DNA of 64,000 bases from Bacteroides faecalis. GTDB taxonomy: Bacteria > Bacteroidota > Bacteroidia > Bacteroidales > Bacteroidaceae. The notes below the pieces were generated by a model that made no database searches, was not told where the DNA came from, and worked only from the letters and a program-made list of their open reading frames with translations. Of the stretch, positions 35,898-45,350 are shown piece by piece. The stretch's first letter is position 1. Every line of letters begins with the position of its first letter. The stretch covers positions 186,001-250,000 of the forward strand of contig NZ_BHWB01000001.1 of assembly GCF_003865075.1 (NCBI RefSeq). Reading direction: 5' to 3'. A program made the position numbers and the translations under genes.

Positions 35898-37253
35898 TTA
35901 CTCCGTAATTAACCTTAATTTCTTGGCTTTTACCCTAGCCTTTAGCCAAGCACTGATTTTCTCTTTCTCAGTCTCCGAAGGATGTTTCGAGAATTGCAAG
36001 ACAGCCAATGTCACTGTATCTGTTTTCATTGAATCAATCCGCGTTTCAAGTGAATGAGAGATAGAAAGCGACGTGATAGAAGGATACAGAACTTTCAATT
36101 CCGGAACCAATGTACGGCTCATCGAATCATACTCTTTATATTGTTCAAGACTCGTCTCCAATTTAGCAATCTTCTTCTGTTGTTCTTGAAGGCGCTCTTC
36201 ACTATTCTTATAAAAGTCTTCCATAACCATGGCACGAATAGAAGAAACATCTACCGCCTCATTATTCATACCTTGCAAGACTATCAGTTTCGAATTCTTC
36301 AATTGATATGCCTCCAATTTATTACGGGCAATAGCAATTGAAGCATCCGGTATTTCAGGACCAATTAAAACAACACGAATCTCTTTATGTTCATAATTGA
36401 TTTTCTTATCAAGCACTTGTGTGTTTTCAAAATTCAACTGCTCATTAATGAAGCGATTAGCTGCTGCCTCATACAAAGTACTTTTGATTATACCAAACGT
36501 CAAATACACAGCCGGGCACATCGTCAGAATAACAATCAGAACAATATACTTACGAACTGTTTTCTCACGAGTCTTATCAACAAATTCTTTCCGTTGAAAG
36601 TGCATGAGTCGTACGCCAATATATGTAGCAAGACTAATAAAAACAGAGTTAATAAAATAAAGATAAAAGGCTCCTAAAAAGTAAATCAGATTACCTGTTG
36701 CCAGTCCATATCCGGCTGTACAAAGTGGCGGCATCAATGCAGTAGCAATAGCAACTCCCGGAATCACATTCCCTTTTTCCTTGGTAGAAAGAGCAACAAC
36801 TCCCGCTAATCCACCGAAAAGAGCGATAAATACGTCATATATCGTAGGTGAAGTACGTGCAAGCAACTCCGACTGTGAACCGGCGATTGGTGCCAGAATA
36901 AAGAAAACAGTAGCAGTGGTTACACTAAACGCAGTCGTAATCAGGAAACTTTTCAAAGAACGCTTCATCAACTCGAAATCATTCAAGCCGACAGATAATC
37001 CGACTCCCATGATAGGTCCCATGAGTGGTGATATCAACATGGCACCAATAATCACAGCAGTAGAATTGACGTTCAATCCCAAAGACGCCATAAATATGGC
37101 AAAAATAAGAATCCATAAGTTAGCTCCTTTAAACTCTACTCCTTTACGAATAGAATCCACTGTTTCCAACTCATTATCCTTGTCCTTCTTTAAGTCTAAA
37201 TAATTCTTTAAGAACGACTTAATTGCAAATTTATTACGTTCATCCGTTTTCAT
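35898..37253 (-). CDS. DUF389-family membrane protein
   Basis: A 451-aa membrane protein of the DUF389 (TIGR00271-like) family. Residues 45-260 carry about six hydrophobic helices with the conserved GAMLISPLMGPIMGVG and GVAIATALMPPLCTAGYGLATG motifs. The remaining 190 residues are soluble and include a coiled-coil stretch (EERLQEQQKKIAKLETSLEQ) between two alpha/beta segments. The function of the family is not established. Its start lies 3 bp after the flippase stop codon, so the two are almost certainly co-transcribed, and the same unit runs back through an esterase to ruvB. Confidence 0.88.
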   Translation of the reverse strand: MKTDERNKFAIKSFLKNYLDLKKDKDNELETVDSIRKGVEFKGANLWILIFAIFMASLGLNVNSTAVIIGAMLISPLMGPIMGVGLSVGLNDFELMKRSLKSFLITTAFSVTTATVFFILAPIAGSQSELLARTSPTIYDVFIALFGGLAGVVALSTKEKGNVIPGVAIATALMPPLCTAGYGLATGNLIYFLGAFYLYFINSVFISLATYIGVRLMHFQRKEFVDKTREKTVRKYIVLIVILTMCPAVYLTFGIIKSTLYEAAANRFINEQLNFENTQVLDKKINYEHKEIRVVLIGPEIPDASIAIARNKLEAYQLKNSKLIVLQGMNNEAVDVSSIRAMVMEDFYKNSEERLQEQQKKIAKLETSLEQYKEYDSMSRTLVPELKVLYPSITSLSISHSLETRIDSMKTDTVTLAVLQFSKHPSETEKEKISAWLKARVKAKKLRLITE

Positions 37254-37255
37254 AG

Positions 37256-38701
37256 TTATTTCTTCTTTATAAATCGATTAATAACAGGTATTTGATTTAA
37301 TGGCAAATCCGTCTTGATAATATATGCTACAAACAACAAAAGAAGCAATGTACGGAAAGCCAGAAGTAACACAATATTGGAAATAGGTACCCATTCACCG
37401 GCAGCATACAACACTAAAGCCAGACCTACATACAAAGCAATTCCACGCAAATCATAAGCGATCGGATATTTCTTTTGTCCTACAAAATAAGAGAGAAGCA
37501 TAGCTACTGCATAACCAGCAAAGCCACCCCACGCACAAGCCATAAAACCGTATTTCGGTATAAATACAATATTGATTAGCACTAATACCGCACATCCTGT
37601 AAATGAGAAATAAGCTCCCCACTTGGTTTCGTCAATCAGCTTGTACCAGAAAGAAAGATTAAAGAAAACACCCATAAAGATTTCGGCAGCCATCACAATC
37701 GGTACGACTTTCAAACCACCCCAATAATCAGGCTTTAAGATGTATTTTAATAAATCCAAATAGAACATCACAGCTAGAAATGCCAACAGCGTAAAAATAA
37801 TAAAATATTTCATGGCTTTTGCATAGATCACTTTATTGTCTTTATCTCTGCTTTCACCGAACACAAACGGTTCATAAGCATAACGGAAAGCTTGGGTAAG
37901 CATTGCCATAATCATAGCAATCTTGCTACATGCACTATAGATAGATAATTGTGTTTTCGCCCCAACCGGATCCGGATAGATATGCCGGAACATAATCTTG
38001 TCAGCCACCTGATTCAAAATACCTGCCACTCCCAGAATAAGAATCGGATAAGAATAATTCAGCATTCTTTTTGCTAGGATTTTATCGAATCCTCCTCTAA
38101 ATTTCAAATCGGGAATAAGCAATATCATTACTATAGATGTACATATCAAATTGAAGAGAAAAGCATAAAATACATTACTACCTCCTATTATCAAGTAATA
38201 AATCAGATTTAATGCGATGTTGAGCACAATAAAGAACATCTTCAAAGCAACGAATTTAATCGGACGTTTCTTATAACGAAGATAAGCGAAAGGAATACAT
38301 TGAAAGGCATCCATTGCAACTACCAACAACATCGTACCAACATACCAAGGGTGATCGGCATACCCCAATGCAACTGCTATGGGATGAAGAAACAGCATAC
38401 AACATATAGCAAAAAGCAGCGATGTACTTCCCACCATAATGAGCACTGTAGAATATACTTTTTCCGGTTCTTCCGTCCCTTTATTCACAAAACGGAAGAA
38501 TGTAGTCTCCATACCATACGTGAGAATAACCATTAACAAGGCTGTCCAAGCATATACCTCTGTTATTATCCCATATCCACCTGAAGCAGTAGACATTGCT
38601 GCTGCATAGATAGGTACTAACAAATAATTTAAAAAGCGGCCTATGATACTACTAATTCCATACAACGCAGTATCCTTTACCAATGACTTAAGTCCAGCCA
38701 T
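37256..38701 (-). CDS. Polysaccharide/lipid-linked sugar flippase (MATE-like)
   Basis: A 481-aa integral membrane protein with about 12-14 predicted helices spread over its whole length. The start (GLKSLVKDTALYGISSIIGR) and the helix pattern are those of Wzx/RfbX-type oligosaccharide flippases in the MOP/MATE superfamily. They move lipid-linked sugars across the inner membrane. There are no glycosyltransferase genes nearby, so it is an orphan rather than part of a capsule cluster. It is 33 bp after the esterase stop and 3 bp before the DUF389 start, in a unit with ruvB upstream. Substrate cannot be inferred. Confidence 0.88.
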   Translation of the reverse strand: MAGLKSLVKDTALYGISSIIGRFLNYLLVPIYAAAMSTASGGYGIITEVYAWTALLMVILTYGMETTFFRFVNKGTEEPEKVYSTVLIMVGSTSLLFAICCMLFLHPIAVALGYADHPWYVGTMLLVVAMDAFQCIPFAYLRYKKRPIKFVALKMFFIVLNIALNLIYYLIIGGSNVFYAFLFNLICTSIVMILLIPDLKFRGGFDKILAKRMLNYSYPILILGVAGILNQVADKIMFRHIYPDPVGAKTQLSIYSACSKIAMIMAMLTQAFRYAYEPFVFGESRDKDNKVIYAKAMKYFIIFTLLAFLAVMFYLDLLKYILKPDYWGGLKVVPIVMAAEIFMGVFFNLSFWYKLIDETKWGAYFSFTGCAVLVLINIVFIPKYGFMACAWGGFAGYAVAMLLSYFVGQKKYPIAYDLRGIALYVGLALVLYAAGEWVPISNIVLLLAFRTLLLLLFVAYIIKTDLPLNQIPVINRFIKKK

Positions 38702-38733
38702 GTTTACTAATGATTAGTGTCGATAAATGTTCG

Positions 38734-39516
38734 TTATTTCTTTTGTTTGAACAGCCAGTCCATAAATCCGGGATAGTTGAATGCTGAGTCCCAGCTATTA
38801 TGGCCACAACCGGGAAACTCAATATATTCCACATCTGCCCCGGCAGCTTTCAATGCTTTATATGCATCACGAGAACCTTCTACCGTCACCACATCATCAG
38901 CATCCCCATGGAAAATACGGAACTTGATATCCTTTGCTGCCGATAAACGGTCCGGATTCACCGTACCACAAATAGGAATAGCGGCAGTAAAAATCTCCGG
39001 ATAGCGGGAAATCATATCGAATGTTCCCATTGCCCCCATCGAAAGACCTACGATATAAATTCTCTTTTTATCAATTTCCGGCATGTTTAGATAAGAATCT
39101 AATAATTCTTTAACCGCACGAAATATCGGATTCATCTCTTGTCCAACAGGCATATTGGAAGGAGTAAAAGATTTAGGACGTTCCACATATCCCCAATACT
39201 TACCCTGCGGGCATTGTGGAATTAGTACGAAAGCCGGATGTTTTTCCCTATTCACCGGATTTAAAAACATCTGTCCTCCATGAGTCAATTGTCTTTCATT
39301 ATCATTTCCTCTTTCACCTGCACCATGAAGGAACAGCACCAACGGAAATTTTTTGCCCGGTTTCACCGCTTCGGGACGAAGTAACCGATAAAGTAAAGAA
39401 TCTCCCTGAGTGGAGACAAATACTTCTTTTTCATATAGTTCTTTTCCATATCTCTGTTGAGCCGATAAAGAGATACTCAAAAAGAAAAAAGCGATGAAAG
39501 CAGTCCATTGTTTCAT
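38734..39516 (-). CDS. Exported alpha/beta-hydrolase (esterase/phospholipase-like)
   Basis: A 260-aa serine hydrolase. The ATG at 39516 gives a clean signal peptide (MKQWTAFIAFFFLSISLSAQ); the longer frame begins at a TTG. The oxyanion-hole strand is LVLFLHGAGERGNDN, the nucleophile elbow is GLSMGAMG, the acid is probably Asp in FHGDADDVV and the His is in GCGHNSWD. This is the pattern of the prolyl-oligopeptidase/phospholipase-carboxylesterase branch often annotated as dienelactone hydrolase or feruloyl esterase-like. It is probably periplasmic and cleaves a small ester. It sits between ruvB and the flippase gene with short gaps (35 and 32 bp). Confidence 0.85.
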   Translation of the reverse strand: MKQWTAFIAFFFLSISLSAQQRYGKELYEKEVFVSTQGDSLLYRLLRPEAVKPGKKFPLVLFLHGAGERGNDNERQLTHGGQMFLNPVNREKHPAFVLIPQCPQGKYWGYVERPKSFTPSNMPVGQEMNPIFRAVKELLDSYLNMPEIDKKRIYIVGLSMGAMGTFDMISRYPEIFTAAIPICGTVNPDRLSAAKDIKFRIFHGDADDVVTVEGSRDAYKALKAAGADVEYIEFPGCGHNSWDSAFNYPGFMDWLFKQKK

Positions 39517-39551
39517 AATATACAATTTAAAATATTCTCAAAAAGTCAATA

Positions 39552-40583
39552 TCAATCATTAAACAGCGTCTTCTGGCTATTATAAAGACTTCTTCCCAAA
39601 TGTTTATAAGCCAGTTCTGTTACTTCACGCCCACGGGGAGTCCGTTTCATAAAACCTTCTTTGATAAGGAATGGTTCATATACTTCTTCGATAGTACCCG
39701 CATCTTCTCCTAAAGCCGTAGCAATAGTAGTCAATCCAACAGGTCCTCCATTGAATTTATCGATGATTGTACAAAGTATCTTGTTATCGATCTCGTCCAA
39801 TCCGTATTTATCAATATTCAATGCTTCGAGTGCATATTGAGCAATCTCCGTATCGATAGAACCGGAACCTTTCACTTGTGCAAAGTCACGTACCCGACGA
39901 AGTAAAGCATTAGCAATACGAGGCGTTCCACGACTTCGGGAAGCAATTTCGGATGCAGCAGGTACCGAACAAGGTACATCCAGTATAGAAGCAGAACGAC
40001 GTATAATATTACTCAAAATATCATCGTCATAATATTCCAAATGCAGGTTAATACCAAAACGGGCACGAAGTGGTGCTGTCAGCAATCCACTACGCGTAGT
40101 TGCTCCAACCAACGTGAAAGGGCTTAAATCAATCTGAATGCTACGTGCCGAAGGTCCCTTATCAATCATAATATCAATACGGTAATCTTCCATAGCAGAG
40201 TATAAATACTCCTCTACCACCGGTGAAAGACGATGGATTTCATCAATAAATAGCACATCATTCGGTTCAAGGCTGGTCAGCACTCCCGCCAAATCACCCG
40301 GTTTATCAAGTACCGGACCGGAAGTTACTTTAAAACCGACTCTCAGCTCGTTGGCAATAATGTTTGAAAGTGTTGTTTTTCCCAATCCGGGAGGTCCATG
40401 CAAAAGAACATGGTCCAGTGCCTCTCCACGCAGACGTGCTGCCTTCACAAAAATGCGAAGGTTTTCCACCACCTTATCCTGACCGCTAAAATCCTCGAAA
40501 TTCAACGGGCGAAGCGCATTCTCAAAGTCACGTTCCTTCGAAGTAAGCTGATGATTGCGTATATCAAAATCTTCTTGTTCCAT
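39552..40583 (-). CDS. ruvB: Holliday junction branch-migration helicase RuvB
   Basis: A 343-aa AAA+ motor that drives branch migration of Holliday junctions together with RuvA. Seen directly: Walker [12 protein letters not shown], Walker [12 protein letters not shown], sensor/arginine-finger region [19 protein letters not shown], and the C-terminal winged-helix domain ([28 protein letters not shown]). The opening [24 protein letters not shown] is typical. Length is normal. ruvA is not adjacent. It is the first gene of a minus-strand unit continuing into the esterase, flippase and DUF389 genes, with a matching -7 box 23 bp upstream. Confidence 0.97.
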   Translation of the reverse strand: MEQEDFDIRNHQLTSKERDFENALRPLNFEDFSGQDKVVENLRIFVKAARLRGEALDHVLLHGPPGLGKTTLSNIIANELRVGFKVTSGPVLDKPGDLAGVLTSLEPNDVLFIDEIHRLSPVVEEYLYSAMEDYRIDIMIDKGPSARSIQIDLSPFTLVGATTRSGLLTAPLRARFGINLHLEYYDDDILSNIIRRSASILDVPCSVPAASEIASRSRGTPRIANALLRRVRDFAQVKGSGSIDTEIAQYALEALNIDKYGLDEIDNKILCTIIDKFNGGPVGLTTIATALGEDAGTIEEVYEPFLIKEGFMKRTPRGREVTELAYKHLGRSLYNSQKTLFND

Positions 40584-40605
40584 TTCTAAGTCTCAATATG
40601 GATGA

Positions 40606-40613
40606 CAAAGATA
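40606..40613 (-). promoter_or_regulatory. -7 box of ruvB
   Basis: The minus strand reads TATCTTTG, an exact TAnnTTTG match, 23 bp before the ruvB ATG. This is the same spacing and sequence as the box upstream of the regulator gene at 4532. Confidence 0.5.
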
Positions 40614-40654
40614 GAAATTTGCGTTTACATATCGCACAAGAGAGAGGAAAAAAG

Positions 40655-40710
40655 AGGTTACCTGACAAAACAGATTGGAATATCCACCAATTCGTTTTGT
40701 CAGGTAACCT
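40655..40710 (-). terminator. Rho-independent terminator after the calpain-like gene
   Basis: A perfect 17-bp stem: AGGTTACCTGACAAAAC at 40655-40671 pairs with 40694-40710. On the minus strand the hairpin is followed by CTTTTTTCC. It lies 75 bp past the stop at 40786 and just before ruvB. Confidence 0.85.
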
Positions 40711-40785
40711 TTGCTAAGTAAGTTCCGCAGATATACGAGAGAATATTTTCTTATTATACCGACAGATCCTATCCCGAGAAGAAAA

Positions 40786-42828
40786 TTACTTTGTCCGAGA
40801 AACCGGAGTTATTCTCACCTCTTGAGGAGCATAATTGGGCGGGTAATAAGGCTCAAATACACCACCTTCCTTAGAATTTGCGGCAATACCCGGGTTGATG
40901 ATGCGCAAGTCAATAGTGGATGGCATCTGACCTTCAAAAACATTCAGCACACCATCACGTTTGCCATTTGCATCATAGCAGAGTCCCCAAGGATTACGCA
41001 TACCGAACAGCGCGGAAGGATCTGCAGAGAACATCAGCGTCCATGCGTGTGCGGTGACAGTCTTTCCACTTCCGTCAGGAGCCACCAAATCTCCCTTGTT
41101 GAATCCACCTATCACAAGCTTTCCTTCCATCAAAGAAGTCATCACAGCACGTTGCAACTGCCATGCAGTAAGTCTTCCAGGAGCAAAACCGAAACTGTAA
41201 CCATCTCCCGTAAACAACGGTGGCACGTGTTCGCTTCCTATTCCTCCTGTGTTTTTATTTACATTAAAGATATAGTTCCACTTCATGATCGCTTTTTCAA
41301 GTACGGTTGCCCATGTGGCTTTGTTGTCCTTTCCAGTACAGCAGAACATCTCTTCGCTTTGACCTGCCAAGAATTTTGAGGACACACAAACTTTAATAGG
41401 TTTACCTTGCGGGTCGAACATGGATACGGTATATGTTTTGTCACCATTGTCTTGAATCAGACTTTTTATGAAGTCGGGATAGATATAAGCCATCGAAGCA
41501 AGTGCAGCTACGAGCGAGCAGTTACCAATACCATGTTGGTTCGCATCGGCCGGGAGAGGTTTTCCATAGGGATAAAGAGTTACGGGGAATTCTTTCCAAT
41601 GTCCGTCCCATGCATAAAGCTCGTCCGATTCGTTTTCCGGATTGAGTAACCATTTGCGATCTTCAGCAGTAGCCACATGTCGGTTGGCATAGTGTCCACC
41701 CATTGGGGTCAGATCGCTTCCTGAATATCCATCCGCCAGTCCCATCAGGTCGTCAATGTCGGGCACGTCCTTTAAGGTCCATTCGGCTATCTGCGTACAG
41801 TCTCCTCCATTGTTTGCTTCTATGTCGAGTTTGTAATATTGGTAAGCCTCTTTGTTATTGAATACGTAGATTTTATCCTTGAGCCTGTCACCGAAATTCT
41901 GATCCATTCGTTGGTCAATCATGCTCCAGGTGGTTTTGTCATTCGAAGCGTACAGTTTCCATGCGGAAGGCGTATTCTTGGGGTCATCCTCCGAAGATGT
42001 CAGCGAATAGTATTTGACAACCGTACTTCTATCACCTTCCCACAAAAGATAGAAATGGGTGTGTGAAGTTGTATAGTGAGTTCTGTTATCTCCATCTGCT
42101 ATATTACGCACCCACTGGCCTTCCGGATAGTCTGAATATTGTGCAGTAAGCGTACCGACAGTAGGCATATTGGTGAAGAATTTATCAATTTCCACCGAGT
42201 GCGGTTCGTCTGGATGCAAAGAGACATTTTTGTATTTTAAAGTCCATTCGGCAATTTGTGTGGCACTACCACCATTGTTTCCCGCTACCTCTAGTTTATA
42301 ATAGCGGTATTTTGCTTCATTCTCAAACAAGATTTCTTTCACCTCTTTTCTGTCACCGAATGTCTGTCCGGTTTGTTCGTCAAGTGTGGTCCATTTGGCA
42401 TTATCGTTAGAGCCTTTGAGCGTCCACGCCTTCGGATCGTTGGTAGACGGACCGCTGCTCGCACACACCGTGTAGCAGTTGAGGAGCAAATCCTTGTCAG
42501 CTTTATACATCACGTAGAAATTAGCATGATCTGTCTGGTAACAGGTATTCACATTGTTGTCTACAAGTTTGGCGATGTCCGATCCTGTGGGCGAGTCGCC
42601 ATACTGAGCATAAACAGTACCCGAAGCTGGCATATTACGACTCGTGTTCCCTATGCGTACACTTGCCCCGTTTACTTCAGGCTCCGCTTCCTTTTTGCCA
42701 TCATCGTCATCAGAACAAGCTCCTAATGACATAACAAACGAGAAGCATATCGCTCCTATCCCCATTACTCTCAACGATCGCTGCAGAAAGGTTTTCCGAA
42801 AGCCTTCCCTCTTCATAGTAATTTTCAT
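40786..42828 (-). CDS. Calpain-like (C2) cysteine protease lipoprotein with two discoidin domains
   Basis: A 680-aa lipoprotein from the ATG at 42828 (TTG at 42855 and ATG at 42816 are alternatives). The lipobox is MSLGAC. Two tandem F5/8 type C-like domains of about 160 residues follow, sharing MPASGTVYAQYGD/MPTVGTLTAQYSD starts, a GDR turn and a TQIAEWTLK end. The C-terminal domain has a calpain-type active site: Gln six residues before Cys437 in GIGNCSLVAALAS, His594 in TVTAHAWTLMF and Asn612 in MRNPWG. I infer a surface protease tethered by sugar- or surface-binding modules. Bacterial calpain-like proteins are uncommon and this one has no obvious partner gene. The terminator lies downstream and a near-perfect promoter upstream. 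Confidence 0.75.
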   Translation of the reverse strand: MKITMKREGFRKTFLQRSLRVMGIGAICFSFVMSLGACSDDDDGKKEAEPEVNGASVRIGNTSRNMPASGTVYAQYGDSPTGSDIAKLVDNNVNTCYQTDHANFYVMYKADKDLLLNCYTVCASSGPSTNDPKAWTLKGSNDNAKWTTLDEQTGQTFGDRKEVKEILFENEAKYRYYKLEVAGNNGGSATQIAEWTLKYKNVSLHPDEPHSVEIDKFFTNMPTVGTLTAQYSDYPEGQWVRNIADGDNRTHYTTSHTHFYLLWEGDRSTVVKYYSLTSSEDDPKNTPSAWKLYASNDKTTWSMIDQRMDQNFGDRLKDKIYVFNNKEAYQYYKLDIEANNGGDCTQIAEWTLKDVPDIDDLMGLADGYSGSDLTPMGGHYANRHVATAEDRKWLLNPENESDELYAWDGHWKEFPVTLYPYGKPLPADANQHGIGNCSLVAALASMAYIYPDFIKSLIQDNGDKTYTVSMFDPQGKPIKVCVSSKFLAGQSEEMFCCTGKDNKATWATVLEKAIMKWNYIFNVNKNTGGIGSEHVPPLFTGDGYSFGFAPGRLTAWQLQRAVMTSLMEGKLVIGGFNKGDLVAPDGSGKTVTAHAWTLMFSADPSALFGMRNPWGLCYDANGKRDGVLNVFEGQMPSTIDLRIINPGIAANSKEGGVFEPYYPPNYAPQEVRITPVSRTK

Positions 42829-42888
42829 TTTCTTTTTCCCATTAATAGTTAACAATCGGTTTTATCCGTATTTAATGCATATATTTTA

Positions 42889-42920
42889 CAAATATAAAGA
42901 AAATATCAAGAATCTCCAAA
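42889..42920 (-). promoter_or_regulatory. Bacteroides promoter of the calpain-like gene
   Basis: On the minus strand a -33 TTTG (42917-42920) is separated by 20 bp from a -7 TATATTTG (42889-42896). This is the best full match to the Bacteroides consensus in the window. The predicted leader is roughly 55 nt. Confidence 0.6.
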
Positions 42921-43389
42921 GAATACAAATTGTTTTAAACACCGAAACTCAAAAAAGTGAGAATACTAATCTTATAATATTTTCCTGCCCTTTACATTTT
43001 TGCCACCAATAACTTGATAAAGAACATACTTGAGTCTAGAGGGCTGTTTCATTATAAATTCTACTCCTTTTTCAACAAATGAAAAATTCCCAATTGCTTT
43101 TTACCATTCCTACTTCAATAATATTTAATTGAGCTAATCTACTAGCAATGACGATACCAAGCAAAACTTCATCCTCTTCTATTAAACCTTTTTTACAGAC
43201 AATTCCTCCACGTTTCCAATACTAAAATTATAACAATATGAATACTCACTCTGGTCAATAATATCCTAACAATTTCTATAACTTTATCTAACTGTATAAC
43301 ATCATATTATGAATTAAAATCGATCCATTATACATCACTTATTTACACTATACTACATCCCATTATATCAGTTTATAGAATTGGATTAT
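42921..43389. other. Gene-poor gap between calpain-like gene and Rhs remnant
   Basis: AT-rich and without a complete gene. The minus strand is open without an ATG over 43072-43221, coding YWKRGGIVCKKG, LIEEDEVLLG and so on to a stop. It looks protein-like (acidic patch, amphipathic stretch) and could be a scrap of an immunity-type gene next to the decayed Rhs copy. I see nothing else. Confidence 0.3.
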
Positions 43390-44640
43390 TTATAGATTGA
43401 TATAATTTGATTCATTAACAGAATCCACTACATGCCACCTCCCTATCGCCGCATCATAATGTCTAGCACCATAATCATACCAACCGAGTCCATTCTTCAT
43501 ATCCAACTCCTTACCATTATACTTGTAAGGCTGAACACTATTGGTTGATGTAAAAGTACCACCAAAAGGATAATAAGCATTCGTCTCCTTCACATTGCCA
43601 TCCTTATCTGCTACCACACGAGTATTACCCTGATGATCCTTCAGATAAAAATGAACTTTCCTATCCGGGAAACTGGCATAACCCGCATCATTGAGCAACA
43701 TCTTCAACACCCCGTTCTCATAGATCGCATTTCCACAATAATCCGTCATTAAGGTAGTAACACCAGTCTTATGTACCGTACGAAGCTTCGTGCCGTCAGC
43801 AGCATATTCATATTCAATATATTACCACCCGTAAAGATTACCTGATTAGGCAAATTTAAAAAATTATACCCAATACTACTAATATTCTTGTTTAAATCTT
43901 TAGTCAGATTTCCATTCTTATCATAGGTATACTCCACCGTCTGATTGGAATTGTCTTTGAATTCTGTTCCATTACCATAAACCGAACTTGTGGCAATGTC
44001 CTTTACCGCCTGCAACTGATTGCCATTATACGTCAAAGTCAGATTATCAATCATCCCGTAGCTGTTTGCATCCGTCTGCCCGTAACGCTTCAAACCCCAA
44101 ATATTTCCCATCTTGTCATAAGCGGTAATCTGCTCATTGAATCGATTCGTATTAGAGGCAAGCGTAGCATCTTCCCCGTAGAGAGCATCCTTCAACCTAG
44201 AAAGCCTGTCATATTTGTAGAGGTAAGCATACTTTTGGATGCCGCCGCGGTCTCGGTCTATGAAGCGGATGTAGTGGTCGAAGCCAGCAAGTCCGAAGCC
44301 GCCGGAGGCAATACCAACCCTAGATTCTCGTAGTTGTCATAAACGTAATAGGTATCTAGCATCATCTCCCCGTCCATTGCACGTAAAAGGAGAACTTTGC
44401 CTGTAGCACGTTCCTTGAATTCCAGGGTGATGTGCCCGTCCTCGTCAGTAGTCTGCGTACAGTCGAGAGTACCTGTCGCATAGTCCTGACGGTAGGTAAG
44501 GCTGTTTGCAGAAAGGGAATAGATACGTGCTCAATTTAGGGTAGAAGGTCAGGTAATACGCCAGTCCTTGTCGGTTCTGGTTAGTAAGGAAAGAAGTTGG
44601 CACAGGATTCTCGCTGTATTGAACAGGTAGGAGTTGGTAA
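43390..44640 (-). pseudogene. Degenerate second copy of the RhsB core
   Basis: The reverse strand carries pieces of the Rhs gene found at 45745-48731, in order but damaged. It begins with a piece resembling TNQNRQGLAYYLTFYPKLS (near 44560), continues to IQKYAYLYKYD and then jumps straight to RLSRLKDALYGE (near 44190), skipping the middle of the parent gene. There is a frame break near 43815, after which the frame resumes at TDYCGNAIYENG and ends after GRWHVVDSVNESN. A shared YKYD/YDxLSRL stretch at the junction suggests deletion between short similarities. This is the usual look of an orphan Rhs tip or a recombined duplicate. It is unlikely to make a functional protein. Confidence 0.8.
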
Positions 44641-44658
44641 ACATTCCAATATATAAAA

Positions 44659-44691
44659 TACCCTGATATAAATTAAACCTATATCAGGGTA
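44659..44691. terminator. Perfect 12-bp hairpin after the candidate immunity gene
   Basis: TACCCTGATATA at 44659-44670 pairs exactly with TATATCAGGGTA at 44680-44691, with a 9-base loop. On the minus strand a T-rich tail (TTTTATATATT) follows, 42 bp past the stop at 44733. Part of the same sequence, CCCTGATATAGATTAAA, recurs at the right edge of the IS at 52729. Confidence 0.6.
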
Positions 44692-44732
44692 AGTTAATTA
44701 GGATAAAACGAAATTTAGATTAAATCAAAGCA

Positions 44733-45344
44733 CTACCAAACATCGAGCCAATACAGTACATAATTTTTAAATATTACTATTCCTCTGCTATATCCATGTT
44801 GCCACGCATTTGGTAAACCAACTCCTGATTTAGAAAGATAATCATTCTTAAGAAAGCAACCTTTTTCTGCATTAAATATAAAAATGGTCGCATTTTTATA
44901 AAAATTAGGTACGAAATCACCCCAAGTTCTGATATTGGAAATAGGAAGCATATTCGAATTCTGACAATATCGAATCGAATCAGTATTAATTATGATACTA
45001 TCCTCTTCATAATTATAAGGAATAACCATTAAACAAGAATCAGTAAAATGATAAATGGCTTTAGCCTCGAGTAAAGCATCTTTTTTTAATGTCTCAATTT
45101 CTTTATCATTTAGAATCGACATAATATGAATATAACTCAAGTCCTGTATTTTCGGATACTTAAAAGCTGTTATAAGCACTTTTTCATGAGCTATTTCTTT
45201 CGGAAAATGAGACACTAAATCTTCTGGATATAGACTAATGATTTCTTTATAACCTTGAACTGTTTTTTCATCAGGATACTCCTGTGAAAAACAATTGTAT
45301 TGAATAAAAAACAATTCTATTAGTACTAAACTTATTATTTTCAT
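44733..45344 (-). CDS. Candidate Rhs immunity protein, exported
   Basis: A 203-aa protein of unknown family. It starts with a signal peptide-like stretch (MKIISLVLIELFFIQYNCFSQ), so it is likely periplasmic or a lipoprotein. The rest is soluble, mixed alpha/beta, with FDSCLMVIPYNYEEDS-like strands and an aromatic C-terminus (FKNYVLYWLDVW). It begins 6 bp after the stop of the Rhs C-terminal frame, the place where immunity genes sit in Rhs loci. I recognise no named immunity family. Role is inferred from position only. If the toxin above is now out of frame, this gene may be under little selection, yet its frame is intact. Confidence 0.6.
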   Translation of the reverse strand: MKIISLVLIELFFIQYNCFSQEYPDEKTVQGYKEIISLYPEDLVSHFPKEIAHEKVLITAFKYPKIQDLSYIHIMSILNDKEIETLKKDALLEAKAIYHFTDSCLMVIPYNYEEDSIIINTDSIRYCQNSNMLPISNIRTWGDFVPNFYKNATIFIFNAEKGCFLKNDYLSKSGVGLPNAWQHGYSRGIVIFKNYVLYWLDVW

Positions 45345-45350
45345 AAACTA

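Noticed and set aside
40711..41379. 222-aa plus-strand frame opposite the calpain-like gene
   Set aside because: Shadow frame; the minus strand carries conserved active-site blocks and a promoter and terminator.
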